Shown here: one piece after another, positions 1 to 4,593 of the stretch
How the letters are laid out: each line of letters starts with the position of its first letter
How positions within the stretch are numbered: the first letter of the stretch is position 1
The notes under the pieces: model-generated
Databases searched by the model: none
What the model saw: the letters and a program-made list of their open reading frames with translations, nothing else
Told to the model about the DNA's origin: nothing
NCBI GenBank assembly: GCA_021788565.1
Contig: JAJYKO010000468.1
Location: 1-5,369, forward strand
Reading direction: 5' to 3'
Length of the DNA: 5,369 nucleotides
From: Chloroflexota bacterium
Lineage (GTDB): Bacteria > Chloroflexota > UBA6077
Position numbers and translations under genes: made by a program

Positions 1-873
1 CTACTGGCCAATGCCCTGAAGGCGGCCCACCCCGGCGAGATCGCGGGGGTAGTGATGACCGTCACCAACAACGCCGGAGGCGGCCAACCGGTCTCCATGG
101 CCAATCTGCGGGCGGTGCGTGAGCTGTGCCAGAGTCACGGAATTCCCGTAATAGTGGACGCAAGCAGAATCGCTGAGAACGCCTACTTCATCAAGCAACG
201 GGAGCCAGACTACGCCGGTAAGTCCATCGCCGAGATCGTCCGAGCCATAGGCGAGTGCGCCGATGCGATCACTATGAGCGCAAAGAAGGACGGCCTCGTC
301 AATATGGGCGGCTTGATCGTCCTACGTGACGCAGACCTCGCGGAGAGGATTCGGCGCCGGATGGTGGTGACCGAGGGCTTCCCGACCTACGGCGGCCTCG
401 CCGGACGCGATCTGGATGCCATGGCCGTCGGGCTCCGTGAGGTGCTGGACGAGGGATATCTGGCCCACCGCATTGGGCAAGTTGGCTTTCTCGCGGATCT
501 GCTGCGCGATCTGGGGGTGCCGATGGTGGAACCGCCCGGCGGGCACGGCGTGTTCGTCAACGCGGGCGAGTTCCTTTCCCATATTCCCCCTGCCCAGTTC
601 CCAGGGCAGGCCCTCGCCGTCGCGCTCTATCTGGACGGCGGCATCCGGAGCGTGGAGATCGGCTCGGTAATGTTCGGCGAGGATCCGACAGGGACGCGGC
701 CGGAATTGGTGAGGCTGGCGATCCCGCGGCGGACCTATACCAGCGCGCAACTCGCGCTCGTGGCCGCGACCTTCGCCCAACTCGCGAAGGATCGGCAGTC
801 CATACGCGGGATGCAGATCGTGGACGAGCCGCCGGTCCTGCGCCACTTCACGGCCCGCTTCGCGATGGTGTAA
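1..873 (+). CDS. tnaA: Tryptophanase (tryptophan indole-lyase), C-terminal part, 5' end outside window
   Basis: PLP-dependent beta-eliminating lyase that splits L-tryptophan into indole, pyruvate and ammonia in the cytoplasm. The frame is open from base 1, so the gene is cut by the window edge; 290 residues are visible and roughly 170-180 of a usual 455-470 are missing. A GTG at 52 is internal, since conserved sequence runs through it. Visible landmarks are TNNAGGGQPVS, the aspartate of VDASR that contacts the cofactor ring (codon 157-159), AENAYFIKQRE, and SAKKDGLVNMGG, whose second lysine (codon 286-288) is the expected PLP lysine. Tyrosine phenol-lyase is the close alternative. Two positions favour tryptophanase: EIG, where phenol-lyases have an arginine (ERG), and LRHFTA near the C-terminus (His codon 844-846), where phenol-lyases have Phe. 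These family comparisons are from memory. No tnaB-like permease follows; the next gene is convergent. Confidence 0.92.
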   Translation, partial: LLANALKAAHPGEIAGVVMTVTNNAGGGQPVSMANLRAVRELCQSHGIPVIVDASRIAENAYFIKQREPDYAGKSIAEIVRAIGECADAITMSAKKDGLVNMGGLIVLRDADLAERIRRRMVVTEGFPTYGGLAGRDLDAMAVGLREVLDEGYLAHRIGQVGFLADLLRDLGVPMVEPPGGHGVFVNAGEFLSHIPPAQFPGQALAVALYLDGGIRSVEIGSVMFGEDPTGTRPELVRLAIPRRTYTSAQLALVAATFAQLAKDRQSIRGMQIVDEPPVLRHFTARFAMV

Positions 874-888
874 TTCGGGGAGTATCGG

Positions 889-902
889 CACCACCTATGG
901 TG
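889..902. other. Small hairpin after the tryptophanase gene
   Basis: CACCA (889-893) and TGGTG (898-902) form a 5-bp stem with a 4-nt loop, just after the tryptophanase stop and directly before the larger palindrome at 905-932. It has no T-tract. It may be chance, or part of a compound structure at the 3' ends of the two convergent genes. Confidence 0.25.
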
Positions 903-904
903 TT

Positions 905-932
905 GTAGGGGCGGTTCGCGAACCGCCCCTAC
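905..932. repeat. Perfect 28-bp palindrome, REP-like element or bidirectional hairpin
   Basis: The 14-base half-site GTAGGGGCGGTTCG is followed immediately by its exact reverse complement, giving a fully self-complementary 28-bp sequence with no spacer. It lies between the convergent tryptophanase (stop at 873) and cupin (stop at 1000) genes. No run of T follows on either strand, so it is not a textbook intrinsic terminator, although a stem this GC-rich could still hinder polymerase or protect both mRNA 3' ends. Palindromes beginning GTAGGGGCG are, as I recall, common dispersed repeats in Chloroflexota and cyanobacteria, so a REP-type repetitive element is the likelier identity. Only one copy is present here, so repetitiveness cannot be shown from the window. 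Confidence 0.7.
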
Positions 933-999
933 GCTGTTCATGCCTGGACCACCCGCTAAAACGTCGATTCCAGGACGTCGCCAAGCGTGTGACGCAGCA

Positions 1000-1311
1000 C
1001 TAAAGCACGCGTACCGCCAGGAAGACGAGCTGGGTCTCCGCTTCTATCCCCCGCGAGGCCCCTGATGGCACGAGCACCGTAGCGCCCGCGTCAAACGGGA
1101 TGCGCTCTCCATCAACCATCATCCATCCGGTGCCTTCGAGGCACTGAAACACTCCCTGGGTCTCGGGATGCGGCGGAATGATCTGTCCCTCCCGTAGACC
1201 GGCCAACACCACTTTCACCTTTTCGTCCGAGAGTAAGACCTGCGGGTTCGGTCCCTCTTCCGAGAAGGCGACCTTCTTTCTCCAATCGGGATAGCTCACG
1301 GCTTTCGCCAT
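1000..1311 (-). CDS. Small single-domain cupin protein
   Basis: A protein of about 103 residues that is mostly one cupin beta-barrel. The family signature is visible in its second half: GLREGQIIPPHPETQ, then LEGTGWMMVDGE, then AGATVLVPSGASRGIE. Cupins of this size are usually small metal-dependent enzymes or sugar/ligand-binding proteins; the substrate here cannot be named. The metal ligands look degraded. The HxH pair reads H-P-E (His48, Glu50), the next Glu of motif 1 is absent, and the motif 2 histidine is Arg87. The reading frame extends to a GTG at 1335, but the AAAGGAG at 1318-1324 lies inside that extension, so translation probably begins at one of two tandem ATGs (1314 or 1311). I chose 1311 because its 6-nt spacing is better. 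It is convergent with the tryptophanase and divergent from the PrsW gene, so probably monocistronic. Confidence 0.82.
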   Translation of the reverse strand: MAKAVSYPDWRKKVAFSEEGPNPQVLLSDEKVKVVLAGLREGQIIPPHPETQGVFQCLEGTGWMMVDGERIPFDAGATVLVPSGASRGIEAETQLVFLAVRVL

Positions 1312-1317
1312 CATTGA

Positions 1318-1324
1318 CTCCTTT
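1318..1324 (-). promoter_or_regulatory. Ribosome binding site of the cupin gene
   Basis: The minus strand reads AAAGGAG, 3 nt before an ATG at 1314 and 6 nt before a second ATG at 1311. It decides the start: the in-frame GTG at 1335 lies upstream of this site and is not a likely initiator. Confidence 0.75.
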
Positions 1325-1429
1325 AACTTGCTCACTATCCGCTGGCCATACTATGCGGCGTCTCGCCTGCATCGGCCGCGACTTTTGTCACATCTCCACT
1401 CGGATATCTCTCTCTCGGTACGTCACTTG

Positions 1430-1444
1430 CACAATGTTGTTGTG
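1430..1444. promoter_or_regulatory. Short inverted repeat in divergent promoter region, possible operator
   Basis: CACAA (1430-1434), TGTTG spacer, TTGTG (1440-1444): a perfect 5-bp dyad with a 5-bp centre. It sits in the intergenic region between the divergently transcribed cupin and PrsW genes, about 115 bp before the PrsW start. The shape fits a dimeric regulator site, but arms this short can occur by chance, and no sigma-70 promoter is convincing beside it. Confidence 0.25.
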
Positions 1445-1465
1445 AACGCCTAGCCACAGCCGCCC

Positions 1466-1485
1466 GCATGGAACGCGATCCATGC
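1466..1485. promoter_or_regulatory. Inverted repeat upstream of PrsW gene, possible operator
   Basis: GCATGGA (1466-1472), ACGCGA spacer, TCCATGC (1479-1485): perfect 7-bp arms around a 6-bp centre, 72 bp before the PrsW start. It could be an operator or a small leader hairpin. Downstream, the word AGTAC appears three times in 23 bp (1511, 1519 and 1529). No clear -35/-10 pair was found in 1312-1557 on either strand; a TTGTCA at 1385-1390 has no well-spaced -10 partner. Confidence 0.3.
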
Positions 1486-1545
1486 CGAGCGTCATCGACT
1501 GTGAGAGTTGAGTACACAAGTACATCGGAGTACGTGTGTGGCGAG

Positions 1546-1552
1546 AAGGGAG
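1546..1552 (+). promoter_or_regulatory. Ribosome binding site of the PrsW-like gene
   Basis: AAGGGAG lies 5 nt before the ATG at 1558. It decides the start against the in-frame ATG at 1468, which would add a 30-residue hydrophilic leader unlike the family and has no comparable site before it. Confidence 0.8.
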
Positions 1553-1557
1553 AGAAG

Positions 1558-2433
1558 ATGGGTTCTGACATACCAGAGGCGCAGCGTCGGCCTCGGCGCT
1601 CCAGTTCGTGGTGGCGAGTACTACTGACAGCCTTCGCATTCTACATTATCGGCGTCATCACCCTGGTGGCGACCGGCAACCCGAATCTGTTTCCCACCGT
1701 GGTCATGCTCGGTAGCTTCATGGTGCCTGTCACTTACGTAGCATTCTTCTACGAGCGGCGTCATCTGAGCCGGCTCACGATGCCAACCATCGCCATGACC
1801 TTCGTATATGGCGGCATCCTGGGGGTGTTTGCCGCATCCTGGCTCGAGCCGCTGTTTCTGAGCACCTTCGGCTTTCTGATCGCGCTGCAGATCGGACTGA
1901 TCGAAGAGTTCGTCAAGATACTGGGCGTGCTGGTGGTCGCTCGGCACCGGCGGCACGACTCGGAACTGGATGGACTGATCCTGGGTGCGGCGGCCGGCAT
2001 GGGGTTTGCCGCCCTGGAAAGCACCGGCTACGCCTTCACAGCTTTCCTATCGAGCCAGGGCAATCTGTCCGATACGGTCGTCGTCACGCTGCTCCGTGGA
2101 CTGCTCTCGCCGCTCGGTCACGGGACCTGGACGGCGATCCTGGCCGCCGTGTTGTTCCGCGAAAGCAGGGCTGGACGCTTCCGAATCAACCTGAAGGTGG
2201 TGGGCGCTTACCTCACCGTTGCTGTCCTCCATGGATTGTGGGATGGACTTCCCGATTTTCTGACGGTGCTGGTCGTGCCAAGCCTGGCTATATTCGCGGG
2301 GCAGATAGTGGTGGGGGTCGTCGGGCTGCTCGTACTCTGGCGCCGGTGGCATGAGGCGGTGCGCCTCCAGGCGGAAGCGGCATCGGTTGCCGCATCGACT
2401 TCAAACCCTCCAGATCCACCGGACGAGATGTAA
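1558..2433 (+). CDS. PrsW-family intramembrane protease
   Basis: A 291-residue polytopic membrane protein with about eight hydrophobic segments (near residues 21-40, 44-65, 74-96, 98-127, 138-164, 173-200, 212-238 and 239-261), a basic N-terminus and a Pro/Ala-rich C-terminal tail. It carries the full PrsW signature in order: IEEFVK (Glu116-Glu117), LDGLILGAAAGMGFAALES (Glu154) followed by GYAF, LLSPLGHGTW (His188), and LHGLWDG (His225). These acidic and histidine residues in membrane segments are the presumed catalytic or metal-binding set. Bacillus PrsW cleaves the anti-sigma factor RsiW at site 1 during envelope stress; many homologues have unknown substrates. No sigma or anti-sigma gene lies in this window, so the target cannot be inferred. 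The start at 1558 rests on AAGGGAG 5 nt upstream. The stop codon abuts the A-tract of the terminator shared with the convergent operon. Confidence 0.9.
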   Translation: MGSDIPEAQRRPRRSSSWWRVLLTAFAFYIIGVITLVATGNPNLFPTVVMLGSFMVPVTYVAFFYERRHLSRLTMPTIAMTFVYGGILGVFAASWLEPLFLSTFGFLIALQIGLIEEFVKILGVLVVARHRRHDSELDGLILGAAAGMGFAALESTGYAFTAFLSSQGNLSDTVVVTLLRGLLSPLGHGTWTAILAAVLFRESRAGRFRINLKVVGAYLTVAVLHGLWDGLPDFLTVLVVPSLAIFAGQIVVGVVGLLVLWRRWHEAVRLQAEAASVAASTSNPPDPPDEM

Positions 2434-2484
2434 AAAACCAACTGCCCAGGTGTCGGTGTCGTCCTCAACACCAACACCTGGGCA
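2432..2484 (-). terminator. Rho-independent terminator of the glycosyltransferase-glycosidase operon
   Basis: TGCCCAGGTGT (2443-2453) pairs perfectly with ACACCTGGGCA (2474-2484). After one C-A mismatch, GGTGT (2455-2459) pairs with ACACC (2468-2472), leaving an 8-nt loop: 16 base pairs in all. On the minus strand the stem is followed by GTTGG and then six T's (complement of 2432-2437), a typical intrinsic terminator layout for the glycoside hydrolase gene ending at 2510. On the plus strand the same hairpin begins 9 nt after the PrsW stop but has no T-tract, so in that direction it would act as a weaker terminator or as an mRNA 3' end stabiliser. Confidence 0.88.
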
Positions 2485-2509
2485 CAGGGAAAGCGCCTTG
2501 ACAGAGGGG

Positions 2510-4258
2510 CTATGCGTAGCGGTTCTGCTCCTGGTGCGCTCGACGACGGCGCAACAGGATGACGAGGACGATACCCGCGACGAAAGGCAGTGCTACGAGA
2601 ATAAAGCTGGAGATGAACCACCACGACGTAGTGGGGCCATGAACCTCCACGACGAAACCATCCACAGCGAAGGGCCCCTGGGTCTTGATCTCCACCGTGT
2701 GAACGTCGTCCAGTAGCCCACTCGTGATCGGTATCTGCTTCGCGTCGGACGAGACCGGCGCCTTCAGACTCAGCACAGCCTCTCCTGCGGCATTCCTGGG
2801 TAGCATGCTGACCATGCCTGCTCTCCCATCTATCGTGACGACGGCAGATCCTAGAGCTTTGCCCTCCGGGGCCTCCAGCGTCAGGTCGTTGCCTTTGAAC
2901 TGGAACGACAGCGTGGCGCCGGCCTGGGACGTCGACATCCGGACCTCGCCGTTCGGCAGGGGAGCGCTATGCCAGTCGCCCTGATAGTGGAGTGCCCAGT
3001 TGTCCGCCCACGAGTGGCCCATATTGAGAACTGGAGGCTGTTTCGTCATCTCCTTGATAGCCTGGTACAGTGGCGTTGTGGTGAAGTTGGGATTGACCAT
3101 CCGGAAGTAGTAGAAGGGTGCCGCCTTCTCGTGGTCGTCGGGGCGCTTGAAGAACCAGATGCTCATCACGCCCATCCATGGCCATTCCTCGGCCGCACGC
3201 TGGTACGCCTGCACGGTGTAGCGGGCCTGCAACTCCTCGCTGACCCGTCCGAAGACCGCGGGTGCCGTAACCGACTTCGGCTGAGAGTCCCATCCAATCT
3301 CCGAGGCCCAGATTGGCTTGTTGGCGTCCCCGTTCTTCACCATAATCTCGCGAGTCAGAATGGCCCGGGAGAAGTTAACGTCCCCGTAGTTCAGGCGGCG
3401 ATCGTACGGCCCGGAGCGAAGCCCGTAGTCATTCACCCCCATGATGTCAAAGTAGGGCTTGGCACCGTCATCGTACATCTGCTGCAGGTAGATTCGATCG
3501 TCCAAGGCGTTCGCACTCTGCTCGATAGTAGGAGCTAGGGCAGCGCTGATGATGACGCAGTTGGGATCGGCCCTCTTCGCCGCTTCGTAGCCGGCCTTCA
3601 GCAACTGCACGTATTGCTTCGCGTTGACGGGCTTCTTGCCCCACTCAGTGTAGAGGTTTGGCTCGTTCCACAACTGGTAGTACTTGATCTTGCCCTTGTA
3701 GCGGCTGACAACCGTGTAGACGAAGTCCCCGTAGTCCTTCAGGTTGTCGGGGGGCGTTGACAGCCAGCTGTTGTCGGGGTGAGCCCACAGGGGAGGGAGA
3801 TCGAGCCGGGCAATGATCTGGATGTTGTACTTCTGCGCAAGCTGCACGATGTTGTCGTATTTGATCCAGGTGCTCTGGTTGTACTTCGAGTCCCAGTACT
3901 GGCCCTTGGTAGGCTCCTCGATGTCGGCCCAGGGGAACTCCTGACGAATCCACCCTATTCCGGCGTCCTTGATCATCTGGAAGGTCTCTTCACGCTTGGA
4001 TTCGGCCGGTTCCTGCTCGAGGAAGGTATTGACTCCAACCGGATTCATGCCCGTGTATGGCATCGGAGCGAGGTCGGCGGTATCGTATTGGCGCTGGTTC
4101 AACCCGGAGGTGAATGCGATTATGTCGTTGCGGTGCTCGGTGCCAAGGATACGCAGGGCAGCGGAGCGTGCCCCGGCGAAGTTAGTTGCGACCGCCGCGG
4201 AACCCAGGATAAGGACGGCAACAAGGGTGGCACCGGTGAATAAGATGGTTCTCTTCAA
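2510..4258 (-). CDS. Membrane-anchored clan GH-A glycoside hydrolase (GH39/GH5-like)
   Basis: A 582-residue extracytoplasmic glycosidase. Residues 1-24 form a signal peptide (KR, then a hydrophobic run ending in AVA, a plausible cleavage site). Residues about 65-405 look like a TIM barrel with the clan GH-A catalytic pair: acid/base Glu199 in YQLWNEPN and nucleophile Glu320 in PIWASEIGW. Other landmarks are RLDLPP (151-156), the NDY motif (276-278) and SIWFF (366-370). Residues about 410-542 form a beta-rich domain, possibly carbohydrate binding. Residues 546-569 are a hydrophobic helix followed by RRRR and a short tail, a stop-transfer anchor. The enzyme should therefore sit on the outer face of the membrane with a cytoplasmic tail. 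Retaining hydrolysis is typical of the clan; the substrate is unknown. It is the last gene of an operon with a glycosyltransferase, which suggests polysaccharide processing, as in PslG-like enzymes. The start is a TTG backed by GAGG 5 nt upstream. Confidence 0.88.
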   Translation of the reverse strand: MKRTILFTGATLVAVLILGSAAVATNFAGARSAALRILGTEHRNDIIAFTSGLNQRQYDTADLAPMPYTGMNPVGVNTFLEQEPAESKREETFQMIKDAGIGWIRQEFPWADIEEPTKGQYWDSKYNQSTWIKYDNIVQLAQKYNIQIIARLDLPPLWAHPDNSWLSTPPDNLKDYGDFVYTVVSRYKGKIKYYQLWNEPNLYTEWGKKPVNAKQYVQLLKAGYEAAKRADPNCVIISAALAPTIEQSANALDDRIYLQQMYDDGAKPYFDIMGVNDYGLRSGPYDRRLNYGDVNFSRAILTREIMVKNGDANKPIWASEIGWDSQPKSVTAPAVFGRVSEELQARYTVQAYQRAAEEWPWMGVMSIWFFKRPDDHEKAAPFYYFRMVNPNFTTTPLYQAIKEMTKQPPVLNMGHSWADNWALHYQGDWHSAPLPNGEVRMSTSQAGATLSFQFKGNDLTLEAPEGKALGSAVVTIDGRAGMVSMLPRNAAGEAVLSLKAPVSSDAKQIPITSGLLDDVHTVEIKTQGPFAVDGFVVEVHGPTTSWWFISSFILVALPFVAGIVLVILLRRRRAHQEQNRYA

Positions 4259-4263
4259 TGGTT

Positions 4264-4267
4264 CCTC
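4264..4267 (-). promoter_or_regulatory. Ribosome binding site supporting a TTG start
   Basis: GAGG on the minus strand is 5 nt before the TTG at 4258-4256. The TTG begins MKRTILF, the expected charged start of a signal peptide, so a rare TTG initiator is well supported. The site lies in the 27-nt gap after the DUF503 stop. Confidence 0.7.
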
Positions 4268-4285
4268 GTTGGTTACGAATGGGTA

Positions 4286-4579
4286 CTACAGAATCGGGGT
4301 GATGTCGATCTCGTAGTCGGTCATCTCGGCGTCCGGATTCGCGTTGGCAATGAAATTCACGACGTTAGAGAGCACCTCGTTGACGTGCTGGGTATCGTTC
4401 GATACGGCTGCTACACCGAGCACCGCTATCTGCCAGTGTTCCTGATCCTCGATCTCAGCGGCCGCGACGTTGAACTGATTGTGCACCCGTGCGATGACGG
4501 ACTTGACCACGTGGCGCTTATCCTTCAGTGAGTGGGCCCCTGGCAGGTGCAGCACCACCCGGCATGCTCCGACTATCAT
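4286..4579 (-). CDS. DUF503 family protein (YlxP-like)
   Basis: A 97-residue soluble protein matching the DUF503/YlxP pattern along its whole length: MIVGACRVVLHLPGAHSLKDKR at the N-terminus, then HVVKSVIARVHNQFNVAAAE, DQEHWQIAVLGVAAVSND, and a C-terminal helix with a last beta strand (DYEIDI). Members are small alpha/beta proteins of unclear biochemical role; in many bacteria the gene lies near infB and rbfA, which points to ribosome or RNA work. Here it lies between a glycosyltransferase (14 nt upstream) and a glycosidase (27 nt downstream), so it is co-transcribed with polysaccharide genes. The frame stays open to 4678, but GGAGG 8 nt before the ATG at 4579 and the family's usual N-terminus support the short form. 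An ATG at 4597 overlapping the upstream stop as ATGA is the alternative start. Confidence 0.9.
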   Translation of the reverse strand: MIVGACRVVLHLPGAHSLKDKRHVVKSVIARVHNQFNVAAAEIEDQEHWQIAVLGVAAVSNDTQHVNEVLSNVVNFIANANPDAEMTDYEIDITPIL

Positions 4580-4587
4580 TGTATCGA

Positions 4588-4592
4588 CCTCC
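4588..4592 (-). promoter_or_regulatory. Ribosome binding site of the DUF503 gene
   Basis: GGAGG on the minus strand, 8 nt before the ATG at 4579 and directly after the stop codon of the glycosyltransferase gene. It favours the 97-residue form over starts at 4597 or 4678. Confidence 0.8.
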
Positions 4593-4593
4593 G

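Noticed and set aside
1..873. Tyrosine phenol-lyase as the identity of the first gene
   Set aside because: The residue in EIG and the His in LRHFTA match tryptophanase rather than phenol-lyase; the shared PLP-site motifs do not separate the two.
322..894. 190-residue open frame on the minus strand across the tryptophanase gene
   Set aside because: It is antisense to a strongly conserved coding region, has a His/Arg/Pro-rich composition typical of shadow frames, and shows no recognisable domain.
943..974. CCTGGA and TCCAGG inverted arms between the palindrome and the cupin stop
   Set aside because: Six-base arms with a 20-nt loop and no T-tract are easily due to chance.
1348..1353. TAGTAT on the minus strand as a -10 box for the cupin gene
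   Set aside because: The distance to the start is plausible, but no -35-like hexamer lies at 16-18 bp upstream, so it is too weak to call.
1468..1557. 30-residue N-terminal extension of the PrsW-like protein from the ATG at 1468
   Set aside because: The ATG at 1558 has a good ribosome binding site, and the extension is hydrophilic and unlike PrsW proteins; the region also holds an inverted repeat.
2510..2625. Sortase-type anchor from LPFVAG near the glycosidase C-terminus
   Set aside because: The residues lie inside the hydrophobic helix rather than before it, and the motif is not LPXTG; a simple transmembrane anchor explains the sequence.
2969..3538. 189-residue plus-strand open frame opposite the glycosidase
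   Set aside because: It lies wholly antisense to the catalytic barrel, where the minus-strand frame has clear active-site motifs; it has no family pattern or convincing ribosome site.
3779..4243. 154-residue plus-strand open frame opposite the glycosidase N-terminus
   Set aside because: Shadow of the GC-rich codons on the other strand; no domain seen.
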